From JBMNOU01 sp050943215 (GTDB taxonomy: Bacteria > Bacillota > Clostridia > Christensenellales > SZUA-584), in the NCBI GenBank assembly GCA_050943215.1, contig JBMNOU010000030.1, positions 1 to 22,044 of the forward strand: 22,044 nt of DNA. Reading direction: 5' to 3'. Both the position numbers and the translations under genes were made by a program. Positions 15,098 through 22,044 of this stretch are shown here, one piece after another. Below the pieces are notes generated by a model. That model saw only the letters and a list, made by a program, of their open reading frames with translations. It did not search any database and was not told the origin of the DNA. Position 1 is the first letter of the stretch. Every line of letters starts with the position of its first letter.

Positions 15098-15910
15098 ATG
15101 GCGGGGTCTTTCTTCATGATTCCTTTAAATCAAATTCAATGCTTTATATTAGATATGGACGGTACAATATACCTTGGCGGACAAGTGATCCTAGGAGCGC
15201 ATGAATTGCTCGGTCTTTTTGAAAAAAGAAATATCCCTTACTATTTTTTTACTAACAATTCATCAAAATCACCCGAGGATTATTTGTATAAGCTAGAAGA
15301 GCTTGATTTTGGCAAATTCTCTCGGGACAAGCTCATCACTTCTGGAGATGTAACGGCCCTTTATATCCTAAATACATTCGGCAAAAATGCAAAAGCTTAT
15401 GTAGTTGGAACAGAATCTTTAATAAAACAGCTAACTCTCAAAGGAATTGACTGTTCAGACAGCAAGCATCCTGACTGCGTTGTCGTTGGTTTTGACACTA
15501 CGTATACATTTGATAAAGCAAAACGCGCTGTAGACCTGCTGCGGCACGGTGTCCCCTTCTTGGCAACAAACATAGATGCTGTTTGCCCGTTAGAAGGTGG
15601 GCAGGTACTTCCCGATTGCGCAAGTATATGTGCTATGCTGACTCACGCTACCGGTAAACATCCGAAATATCTTGGCAAACCGTTTGTAGAAACCGCAGCG
15701 TATATAAAGAAAGCCACAGGCGTGCCGCCAAATAAAACCGCCATCATCGGAGATAGGCTATACACTGATATGCGACTAGCGCTGGACAACGGAATGTGCG
15801 CAATAGGTGTTTTGTCCGGAGAAATGACGCAAAGGGATATCGATCATAGTGATTCTCCGCTGCATTATGTCTTTAACAGCGTATTGGATCTTTTTATGTC
15901 TATGAAATAA
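15098..15910 (+). CDS. HAD-IIA family phosphatase (NagD/UmpH-like)
   Basis: This is a cytoplasmic haloacid-dehalogenase-type phosphatase of subfamily IIA, which includes E. coli NagD/UmpH (UMP phosphatase), AraL and p-nitrophenyl phosphatases. All four motifs are present. Motif I is DMDGTIYLGG (Asp19 nucleophile, Asp21), motif II FTNNSSKS, motif III Lys194 in KYLGKPF, and motif IV GDRLYTD (Asp219, Asp224). The C2-type cap lies between motifs II and III. The 270-residue length is normal. The start is uncertain: the ATG at 15098 has no clear ribosome binding site, and the ATG at 15116 (MIPLNQIQCF) has a G-rich stretch nine bases upstream and fits the usual family N-terminus. The gene is divergent from the pyr operon, which makes a nucleotide substrate attractive but unproven. 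Confidence 0.88.
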   Translation: MAGSFFMIPLNQIQCFILDMDGTIYLGGQVILGAHELLGLFEKRNIPYYFFTNNSSKSPEDYLYKLEELDFGKFSRDKLITSGDVTALYILNTFGKNAKAYVVGTESLIKQLTLKGIDCSDSKHPDCVVVGFDTTYTFDKAKRAVDLLRHGVPFLATNIDAVCPLEGGQVLPDCASICAMLTHATGKHPKYLGKPFVETAAYIKKATGVPPNKTAIIGDRLYTDMRLALDNGMCAIGVLSGEMTQRDIDHSDSPLHYVFNSVLDLFMSMK

Positions 15911-16095
15911 AACAATAACATATTACCATTATTGATTTGCATATACGGCAGTACAATAACCAAATTTGAATCGAAAGGTATTAAACGGAATTGATAAAGC
16001 CAAAGACAGTATGCACGTGGTTATACGACCTGCAAACAACAAAGGAGATAAGCTTTACTGCCCATAAACCGCCCTAATTTACTTGCTGGTATTAC

Positions 16096-16509
16096 CTAAA
16101 TCATCTCTTTAATCATCCCATACAAAATGGGCATAACCTTCTGCAGTGAATGAGGCCTAAAGCTTTTGTCAACAAAAACATGGTCTGTTTGCCCCATAGC
16201 AATTAGTTTTGCATCTTTTTCCCGAAGTATTTTATAAATAAATTTTACTTTTACTGAACTTAAATCGGATACAGTAAGACGCACTGTCAGTTCGTCGTTG
16301 TAGTTTGCAGGATGTATATATTTGCATTTGTCTGTAATCGGGGCAAAAAAATATCCTAGGTCTTCAATATCCTTATAACTCATTCCACATTTTCTGATTA
16401 GTTCTTCGAGTGCAATGTCAAACCAATTGAAATAATTTGCATGATGTGCGAACCCTTGTCTGCCGACTTCCGAATATCTAACACGAATTTTACATTCGAT
16501 CATTTTCAT
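16096..16509 (-). CDS. Hot-dog fold acyl-CoA thioesterase (4HBT/YbgC-like)
   Basis: This protein belongs to the 4-hydroxybenzoyl-CoA thioesterase/YbgC group, which hydrolyses acyl-CoA thioesters. I use the ATG at 16509 (MKMIECKIRVRY), which follows AGGAGG by five bases; an open frame reaches 16551 but would overlap the upstream gene. The 137-residue product has the family N-terminal pattern VRYSEVGRQGFAHHANYFNWFDIA and a C-terminal AMGQTDHVFVD strand. The aspartate that in YbgC precedes the GGVVYHANY segment is replaced by Gly16; Glu14 is two residues away. Activity may therefore differ or use another acid. It ends a three-gene unit with mtrB. The substrate cannot be told from the sequence. 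Confidence 0.85.
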   Translation of the reverse strand: MKMIECKIRVRYSEVGRQGFAHHANYFNWFDIALEELIRKCGMSYKDIEDLGYFFAPITDKCKYIHPANYNDELTVRLTVSDLSSVKVKFIYKILREKDAKLIAMGQTDHVFVDKSFRPHSLQKVMPILYGMIKEMI

Positions 16510-16534
16510 TGTAGCCTCCTGCAAGAAGTATAAT

Positions 16535-16732
16535 TTATAATCCTTTTTCAAGCAATATTTCCCGGGCAGAATCGGATTCAGACTCTAAAACCAGCACTTC
16601 ATATGTATCGCTGTTTCTTTTTGTTTTTGATGAGATATTGCTTATCTTTACAAGTATCCCTTCAGATTCCAAAGCCATCTGCATAGAATTTGCCATCTTT
16701 TTAGAATTGGCCATACCTACTACAATCCACAT
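16535..16732 (-). CDS. Small conserved protein resembling DUF2007 (signal-transducing-like)
   Basis: A 65-residue soluble protein of unknown function. I place the start at the ATG at 16732, five bases after AAGGAG; the GTG at 16738 overlaps that site. The sequence opens with a hydrophobic strand (MWIVVGMA), then a helix with an ALESEGI turn, a strand (VKISNI), a polar loop, a strand YEVLVLES and a final helix SAREILLEKGL. This beta-alpha-beta-beta-alpha order and the (L/E)xxEGI...V...A.EIL pattern resemble DUF2007 proteins. There are no cysteines, so it is not an anti-TRAP protein, which uses zinc-binding cysteines. It lies nine bases after mtrB and is surely co-transcribed. Confidence 0.7.
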   Translation of the reverse strand: MWIVVGMANSKKMANSMQMALESEGILVKISNISSKTKRNSDTYEVLVLESESDSAREILLEKGL

Positions 16733-16741
16733 AGCCACTCC

Positions 16742-16984
16742 TTAAGATCCCGCCTCTCCGGCAAAAACAATTCCATATGCGGTAAAAATCTGCGCATTTC
16801 CACGTATTTTGATTGCCGATGTATTCTCTGTAAACTGTGCAATCATCACTTCGCCTTTATCAAGTTTTTCTGTATGATGAAACTTCGTATCTTTCCCTCT
16901 TGTCATTCCGATTATGTTAACGCCGTCTTTGAGCGCTTTAATAACGATGAAATCTTGTTTGTTATTTGAATCGGTCGTGTCCAT
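16742..16984 (-). CDS. mtrB: Tryptophan RNA-binding attenuation protein (TRAP)
   Basis: TRAP forms an 11-subunit ring that, when loaded with tryptophan, wraps RNA bearing GAG or UAG triplets and represses trp genes by attenuation or by blocking translation. This 80-residue protein closely matches B. subtilis MtrB: DFIVIKALKDGVNIIG, then TRGKDTKFHH, EKLDKGEVMIAQFTE, and SAIKIRG. The three RNA-binding residues (Lys37, Lys56, Arg58 of B. subtilis) are present as Lys40, Lys59 and Arg61. The C-terminus is slightly longer. The ATG at 16984 follows GGAG with a ten-base spacer. In B. subtilis mtrB follows mtrA (folE); here it heads an operon with a small DUF2007-like gene and a thioesterase gene. No run of GAG/UAG triplets stands out nearby, so its targets are probably elsewhere. 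Confidence 0.95.
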   Translation of the reverse strand: MDTTDSNNKQDFIVIKALKDGVNIIGMTRGKDTKFHHTEKLDKGEVMIAQFTENTSAIKIRGNAQIFTAYGIVFAGEAGS

Positions 16985-17014
16985 AAATATTACACTCCAA
17001 TATTATTTGGTAAC

Positions 17015-17043
17015 ATAGTAACATATTTTTACGTATTCTTCAA
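17015..17043 (-). promoter_or_regulatory. Promoter of the mtrB operon
   Basis: On the minus strand TTGAAG (17043-17038) and TACTAT (17020-17015) are 17 bases apart, with TGT before the -10 box. It lies in the 71-base gap after dnaE, so mtrB can be transcribed independently. No terminator hairpin for dnaE is visible, so read-through is also possible. Confidence 0.65.
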
Positions 17044-17055
17044 TAGATAACAATA

Positions 17056-20000
17056 TCATTTAACGACAACATTCTCACTGCCGAATTCCGATACAAGGCT
17101 CTTTATCAGCGAACCAGTTACAGACACATTAAGGCTATTCCCTGTTCTGATTTTTTTCCCGGTCTTTTCAACCATAACCGTTACTCTCTGAGTACCGGGA
17201 GATGTTTTTAAAATCCTCTTTAAGCTGTCCGTGCTCTCTCCCATATCCTTCGGAATGCGTATAAAAAGATTTTTATCAAGATATGATGCATCCTGCCTAT
17301 CAAAAGGCACAATATTTTCGGCCAGCAGCTGCGGCACTTCTCCTTCACGAATATCCACCTTGCCTGTTACGCGCACAATAGAATCGTCTACAAGAAAAAG
17401 CTCGCATTTCTGATAAACGCTTGGGAATATAACAAGCTCTATCGTTCCATACAAATCTTCTAAAAAAGCGTTGGCCATCATTTTTTTCTGTTTTGTGGAT
17501 CGGCGGCGAATACCGATTAAAATGCCTACAAGCTCGACAACTCTTGATTCAAAATATTTGGCGGAATTTACATCTTCAGTAGCTGACATTATCTTAAAAA
17601 TGTTGATGTCTCTTTCTTCCAGCTCTACTTTATACTGGTCCAGAGGATGTCCGGATAGATAAACTCCAGTGGCGATTTTCTCCATTGTTAGCAGTTTCTC
17701 TTTCGCATATTCTGCAATATTCGGATAGTCGTCTGCATCGCTGTAACCGAGCGCCGGGAGTGCATCAAACAACGACACCTGTCCTTCAATATTCCGCTTT
17801 TTCGCTTCTTGTGCAGATTTTAAAACTCTTTCACTGGCTGCCATCAGCTGAGATCTTTTAATTCCCAGACTATCGAAACAACCTGCAATTATCATTCCCT
17901 CCAGCATCTTTTTATTGATGGAATCCACCGTTCTATTGATAAAACCTCTAAAGCTTGTGTACGGGCAGTTCTGCCTTTCCTTTACGATTTCTTCGGCAGC
18001 TCGTCCTACATCTCTGATCGCGGCAAACCCGAACCGTATCGCGTTGCCTTCAACCGAAAATAAAAATTGCGATTTGTTGATATCCGGTGTCAGCAACGTA
18101 ATACCGGCGCTCGTGCAATATTGTATATATGCCGATATTTTGTCTGGTGTGCCAATAAAGCTATTTAATAGCGCTGTTAAGTATTCTACTTTATAGTGAC
18201 ACTTAAGATAGGCAGTATAATAAGCGATCGCTGCGTATGCGCAGGCATGGGATTTATTAAATGCGTATTCTGCAAAATCCATCATCTGATCGAATATTCG
18301 CTCTGCAACCTTCGCAGATACTCCCCTTTTAACCGCACCCTCTACCCCTCTTGACTCGTCTCCGTATACGAAAATACGGCGTTCTTTTTCCATAACGTCT
18401 TTTTTCTTTTTAGCCATTGCTCTGCGTACAAGGTCACTGCGTCCGAGGGAATAACCTGCAAGATCACGCACGATCTCCATTACCTGCTCCTGATAAACCA
18501 TGCATCCATATGTTTCGCTTAGAATCCTCTTAAGTTTGGGATGCTCGTAGCTAAGCTTATCCGGATGCGCTTTGGCTTCAAGATACGCCGGAATTGAATC
18601 CATCGGACCCGGCCTAAAAAGTGAAATCCCTACCATTATATCCCCAAGATTTGTCGGCTTTAGCCGCTGCATCAGCCCTCTCATCCCCGCACTTTCCAGC
18701 TGGAATACGCCGTCTGTATCACCCGATGCAATCAGCTCAAAAACTTTTTCATCATCAAACCGAAGATTTTCAAGACGGATATCTTCACCTCTTGTCTGCC
18801 TGACCGTTTCAATGGTATGGCGTATAACCGTAAGATTTCGCAGACCAAGAAAGTCCATTTTAAGAAGCCCGAGGCTTTCAAGAGTGGTCATTGGGAACTG
18901 AGTGATCACGCTGCCGTCCCGCGGGTTGATCTGTAGCGGTACATATTCTGTAACGGGCAGTCGCGATATCACCACTCCTGCAGCGTGTGTGGATGCATGC
19001 CTTGGTATCCCCTCGAGTTTCATTGCGGTATCAATCAGATTCTTTATTTCAGGTTTTGTCCGGTATTCCATCATCAGCCGGTCGTTTTCCTGCAGTGCAC
19101 GTGATATTGTCATCTTTAATGCGAACGGCACCATCTTAGCAATCCTATCAGCATCAGCCAATGGCACTTTTTGCGCACGGGCAACGTCGCGTATAACCTG
19201 TTTGGCGCCAAGAGTTCCAAATGTAATAATCTGCGCAACACGGTCTTCGCCATATTTTCTGACAACATAATCAATAACCTCCTGCCTACGTTCGATACAA
19301 AAATCGATATCGATGTCGGGCATGCTGATCCTGTCTGGGTTGAGGAACCGTTCGAACAACAATGAGTACTCGATTGGATCGATATCGGTAATTCGAAGCG
19401 TATAAGCGGCAAGGCTGCCCGCCGCGCTACCTCGCCCCGGACCAACCATGATACCATTATCACGTGCGAATTTTATAAAATCCCAAACGATCAAAAAATA
19501 GTCGGTAAAACCCATATGGTCAATGATTTCAAGCTCGTATTCAAGGCGTTCTTTTAGAATATCGGTTACGGCATCATATCTTTGCGCAAGACCGTCAAAG
19601 CAGATGTTTTTTAAATACGCTGCGTGGCTTATCTCACCCGGCACTGTAAATTCGGGCAGATGTATTGCCCCAAAGTCCATCGTAATATTACACTTTTCAG
19701 CAATAACCAGTGTGTTATCAATGGCCTCGGGTATATGCCTGAATAAAAAAGCCATCTCCTCGCTGCTCTTTAAATAAAATTCGTCCGTGCCAAACTTCAT
19801 CCTGTTTTTTTCTTCAACATATGCTCGTGTTTGAATGCACAGCAGGACATCCTGTGCCTGAGCATCCTCTTTGTATGTATAATGAACGTCGTTCGTTGCG
19901 ACAACCGGTATTGAAAGGCGATTGCTCATGTCAATAATCGCCGCATTAACCTGTTTTTGTTCGGGCAGAAAATGATCCTGCAGTTCCAAATAAAAATCCC

Positions 20001-20496
20001 CACCAAACATATCCCTTAAACGTATTGCCAGCATGTCCGCGCCGGACGTATCGCCGCTCAGGATCATTCTTTGGATATCACCGGCAAGACAGGCGGATAG
20101 GCAAATAAGCCCGACCTTATATTGTTCTAATACTTCATAATCAATCCTCGGTTTATGGTAAAACCCCTGCGTAAACGCTATGGAAGACAACCGCATCAAA
20201 TTTTTATACCCGGCGTTATCCTTTGCCAACAACACAAGATGGGAATATTCCTTCATATCCTTGGTTTTGTCCGCCATCCTGCCTGGAGCGACATATACTT
20301 CGCATCCAATAATCGGCTTTATACCGGTCTCGACCGCTTTTTTATAAAAGTCGACCACGCCATACATCGCGCCATGATCCGTAATCGCAATGCTGTGCAT
20401 ATTGAGCTGTTTTGCCCTGTCTATGATATCGCTGATTCTGGCAGTGCCATCAAGCAGGCTATATTCCGTATGCAGATGCAAATGCGTAAAATCCAT
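17056..20496 (-). CDS. dnaE: DNA polymerase III, alpha subunit (DnaE)
   Basis: This is a C-family replicative DNA polymerase. The 1,146-residue protein is full length and ordered as expected. The N-terminal PHP domain has HLHTEYSLLDG at 6-16, AITDHG, GCEVYV and TNDVHY near 201. The palm carries GPGRGSAAGS at 352-361, the catalytic PDIDIDF at 393-399, and KMDFLGLRNL near residue 545. After the fingers and tandem helix-hairpin-helix region comes an OB-fold (VELVGILIGIRRRSTKQKKM) and a short C-terminal domain. It lacks the inserted proofreading exonuclease of PolC, so it is a DnaE; Bacillota normally also have PolC. The ATG at 20496 follows GGAGG with a 12-base spacer, rather long, but no closer start exists. 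It has its own promoter. Confidence 0.97.
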   Translation of the reverse strand: MDFTHLHLHTEYSLLDGTARISDIIDRAKQLNMHSIAITDHGAMYGVVDFYKKAVETGIKPIIGCEVYVAPGRMADKTKDMKEYSHLVLLAKDNAGYKNLMRLSSIAFTQGFYHKPRIDYEVLEQYKVGLICLSACLAGDIQRMILSGDTSGADMLAIRLRDMFGGDFYLELQDHFLPEQKQVNAAIIDMSNRLSIPVVATNDVHYTYKEDAQAQDVLLCIQTRAYVEEKNRMKFGTDEFYLKSSEEMAFLFRHIPEAIDNTLVIAEKCNITMDFGAIHLPEFTVPGEISHAAYLKNICFDGLAQRYDAVTDILKERLEYELEIIDHMGFTDYFLIVWDFIKFARDNGIMVGPGRGSAAGSLAAYTLRITDIDPIEYSLLFERFLNPDRISMPDIDIDFCIERRQEVIDYVVRKYGEDRVAQIITFGTLGAKQVIRDVARAQKVPLADADRIAKMVPFALKMTISRALQENDRLMMEYRTKPEIKNLIDTAMKLEGIPRHASTHAAGVVISRLPVTEYVPLQINPRDGSVITQFPMTTLESLGLLKMDFLGLRNLTVIRHTIETVRQTRGEDIRLENLRFDDEKVFELIASGDTDGVFQLESAGMRGLMQRLKPTNLGDIMVGISLFRPGPMDSIPAYLEAKAHPDKLSYEHPKLKRILSETYGCMVYQEQVMEIVRDLAGYSLGRSDLVRRAMAKKKKDVMEKERRIFVYGDESRGVEGAVKRGVSAKVAERIFDQMMDFAEYAFNKSHACAYAAIAYYTAYLKCHYKVEYLTALLNSFIGTPDKISAYIQYCTSAGITLLTPDINKSQFLFSVEGNAIRFGFAAIRDVGRAAEEIVKERQNCPYTSFRGFINRTVDSINKKMLEGMIIAGCFDSLGIKRSQLMAASERVLKSAQEAKKRNIEGQVSLFDALPALGYSDADDYPNIAEYAKEKLLTMEKIATGVYLSGHPLDQYKVELEERDINIFKIMSATEDVNSAKYFESRVVELVGILIGIRRRSTKQKKMMANAFLEDLYGTIELVIFPSVYQKCELFLVDDSIVRVTGKVDIREGEVPQLLAENIVPFDRQDASYLDKNLFIRIPKDMGESTDSLKRILKTSPGTQRVTVMVEKTGKKIRTGNSLNVSVTGSLIKSLVSEFGSENVVVK

Positions 20497-20522
20497 GATT
20501 TTATTAAACCTCCGCTTTTTAT

Positions 20523-20551
20523 ATCATACTCTAAAAGCATATGCCATTCAA
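20523..20551 (-). promoter_or_regulatory. Promoter of dnaE
   Basis: On the minus strand TTGAAT (20551-20546) and TATGAT (20528-20523) are exactly 17 bases apart. Transcription would start near 20516, giving a short leader that includes the GGAGG site. Confidence 0.65.
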
Positions 20552-20590
20552 ATACTTTTGGCATTGTATGATCTTTTTCAAAACGTCAAA

Positions 20591-20619
20591 TATACAACAA
20601 GCCAAAGCTATGGTATAAT
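20591..20619 (+). promoter_or_regulatory. Promoter of the ABC transporter genes
   Basis: TATACA (20591-20596) and a perfect TATAAT (20614-20619) are 17 bases apart, with TGG before the -10 box forming an extended -10. The leader would be only about 20 bases, leaving no room for a riboswitch. Confidence 0.65.
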
Positions 20620-20646
20620 TTTTAAAAACAATACATAAGAGGTTTT

Positions 20647-21405
20647 ATGCTGTTAAAGAAAAGCGGCAGATTTAAACGCATTATAACGATCATATTGGTT
20701 ATTATTTTCTGGCTCGCGGTTTGGCAGATTGTTTCAATGATCGTGAATCAATCTTTGTTTATGCCCTCTCCTATCGAGACATTTGCTTCACTTGGCGGTT
20801 TGCTATCTACAAGCGATTTTTGGCTTAGCGTAGCATATACATTCTATCGCGTTGTCTTTGGACTTGCGCTGTCCTTTATATCCGGCATTGCTCTTGCATA
20901 TCTGGCATCACGTTGGTCAGCGCTTGAAAATCTACTCGGCCCTGTTGTTGCCGCAGTAAAATCCACGCCTGTAATGTCCATCATCGTACTTGCCCTGGTA
21001 TGGTTCAGTGCATCTTTCGTCCCTGTCTTCTCGTGTGTACTTCTATGCTTTCCAATTTTTTATACAAATACGCTCACCGGCATCAAATCAGTGGACAGAG
21101 AGCTTCTTGAGGTGGCTTTTGTCTTTAACGTCAGGCGGCGGCGTATAATCACGCAAATCAGCATACCGTCGGTATTGCCCCATGTATATTCTGCGCTGTC
21201 CGTATGTCTCGGATTTTCATGGAAATCCGTTGTAGCAGCAGAAGTTCTTTCCAGCCCGAAATACTCTATGGGTTTCAAATTATATGCGACGAAACTCTAT
21301 CTTGACACATCCGGGCTTTTCGCCTGGACGATAACGATCATAATTGTAAGCCTGATCGTGGAAAAAGGGCTTAAACGCATACTGCCCAAAGGAAACAGCC
21401 TATGA
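20647..21405 (+). CDS. ABC transporter permease, NitT/TauT/SsuC-like
   Basis: This is the membrane subunit of an ABC importer. The 252-residue protein has a short basic N-terminus, about six membrane helices beginning at residue 11, and the binding-protein-dependent transport (BPD_transp_1) domain. The cytoplasmic EAA-type loop lies around ELLEVAFVFNVRRRRIITQISIPSVLPH (written here as the region from about residue 155 to 182). PSPIETF near the N-terminus and the WKSVVAAEVL segment are typical of the group that imports alkylsulfonates, taurine, nitrate or thiamine precursors. The ATG at 20647 has AGAGG four bases upstream. Its stop overlaps the next gene's start by four bases. The substrate cannot be inferred because no binding protein is visible. 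Confidence 0.9.
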   Translation: MLLKKSGRFKRIITIILVIIFWLAVWQIVSMIVNQSLFMPSPIETFASLGGLLSTSDFWLSVAYTFYRVVFGLALSFISGIALAYLASRWSALENLLGPVVAAVKSTPVMSIIVLALVWFSASFVPVFSCVLLCFPIFYTNTLTGIKSVDRELLEVAFVFNVRRRRIITQISIPSVLPHVYSALSVCLGFSWKSVVAAEVLSSPKYSMGFKLYATKLYLDTSGLFAWTITIIIVSLIVEKGLKRILPKGNSL

Positions 21406-22019
21406 GTATACGCATCGGTTCTCTAACAAAAAAATTCGGCAGCCAAGTGCTATTTGATCATATCAACTTCGAAATACCGCTTAATAAAACGACCGTGCTG
21501 GCTGGCCGCTCAGGCTGCGGCAAGACTACGCTGCTGCGCATGATTGCAGGACTTGATAAAGATTATGCAGGTGAAATAACAGGCATACCTCAAAAAATTT
21601 CCTTTATGTTTCAGGAAGATCGGCTTATACCGTGGCGGAGTGCAAAAGAGAATATCGCTTTCGTGTTAAAAGACATTATGGATATCGATACGATGAACAA
21701 AATAATTGATGATATGATAACCTTTGTTCAGCTTACTGGCCACGAGGACAAGTTGCCTGAGAATCTATCCGGAGGGATGAAACGCCGAGTTGCAATGGCA
21801 CGCGCTTTTTGTTATCCTGCCAGTCTTTTACTACTTGATGAGCCGTTTAAGGGTTTTGACGCAAAACTGAATATGGATATGACCGCGCTGTTAAACCGTC
21901 TTTTTATAGCTGCAAATAAGACAGTCATTATGGTTAATCATGATATGTCCATCATGGATAATATTGATTGTAAAGTTATTAATTTAGACGAACTAGTTCA
22001 CAATTCACCCTTAGCTTAA
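21402..22019 (+). CDS. ABC transporter ATP-binding protein, NitT/TauT/SsuB-like
   Basis: This is the ATPase partner of the preceding permease. In 205 residues it has Walker A GRSGCGKTT (35-43), the Q-loop in FQEDRLIPW (Gln71), the signature LSGGM (122-126), Walker B LLLLDEP (Glu147) and the switch histidine in VNHD. FQEDRLxPW is characteristic of the NitT/TauT/SsuB group. At 205 residues it is shorter than the usual 240-260 and lacks the C-terminal tail, but all catalytic motifs are intact. The ATG at 21402 overlaps the permease stop (ATGA). Only 25 bases follow before the window ends, so a downstream binding-protein gene is possible but not seen. Confidence 0.92.
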   Translation: MSIRIGSLTKKFGSQVLFDHINFEIPLNKTTVLAGRSGCGKTTLLRMIAGLDKDYAGEITGIPQKISFMFQEDRLIPWRSAKENIAFVLKDIMDIDTMNKIIDDMITFVQLTGHEDKLPENLSGGMKRRVAMARAFCYPASLLLLDEPFKGFDAKLNMDMTALLNRLFIAANKTVIMVNHDMSIMDNIDCKVINLDELVHNSPLA

Positions 22020-22044
22020 CCAATTGTATAAACATAAACAGTTC

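Noticed and set aside
15966..16067. 33-codon open frame starting with TTG on the plus strand, between the HAD gene and the thioesterase gene
   Set aside because: It has no ribosome binding site, a weak start codon and no recognisable similarity. The 185-base gap 15911-16095 holds no clear terminator or RNA gene; only a weak AT-rich inverted repeat follows the HAD stop codon.
16535..16732. Anti-TRAP (rtpA) identity for the small gene after mtrB
   Set aside because: Anti-TRAP has DnaJ-like zinc-binding cysteine pairs; this protein has no cysteine at all.
20497..20646. Riboswitch (for example TPP) upstream of the ABC transporter genes
   Set aside because: The predicted leader is only about 20 bases and shows no conserved riboswitch elements.

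Overview
The window reads as chromosome from an endospore-forming member of the Bacillota, most likely in Clostridia. The main reasons are a Bacillus-type pyr operon controlled by PyrR, the sporulation genes gpr and spoIIP, a TRAP (MtrB) homologue, a DnaE polymerase of about 1,150 residues, and strong AGGAGG-type ribosome binding sites throughout. I see no tRNA, rRNA, CRISPR array, transposon or prophage gene. No stretch longer than 300 bases lacks a gene.

Layout. Positions 1-84 (minus) hold the first 28 codons of a probable B12-dependent ribonucleotide reductase. Next come murI (159-950), spoIIP (1023-2141) and gpr (2215-3141), all minus. An intrinsic terminator at 3199-3226 closes the pyrimidine operon, which runs right to left from a promoter at 14944-14972: pyrR, uraA/pyrP, pyrB, pyrC, pyrF, carA, carB, pyrK, pyrD, pyrE. 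These ten genes cover the whole route from bicarbonate and glutamine to UMP, plus the uracil transporter and the UMP-sensing regulator. Spacing is tight, with overlaps of 1 to 11 bases at four junctions. The leader carries the three competing hairpins of PyrR attenuation. A second intrinsic terminator lies across the pyrR stop codon.

Divergent from pyrR is a HAD-IIA (NagD/UmpH-like) phosphatase gene (15098-15910, plus). To its right is a small minus-strand operon with its own promoter: mtrB (tryptophan-sensing RNA-binding protein), a 65-residue protein resembling DUF2007, and a hot-dog thioesterase. dnaE (17056-20496, minus) follows. Divergent from it is a two-gene ABC importer (permease and ATPase, NitT/TauT/SsuBC-like) running toward the right edge; no substrate-binding protein is seen.

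Most of the window is well-known core metabolism. The parts most worth checking are regulatory or contextual: the variant PyrR-binding loop, the terminator over the pyrR stop codon, the UMP-phosphatase-like gene facing the UMP-synthesis operon, the mtrB-centred operon, and two palindromes in the murI and nrdJ promoter regions. I do not see convincing evidence of an entirely new system.
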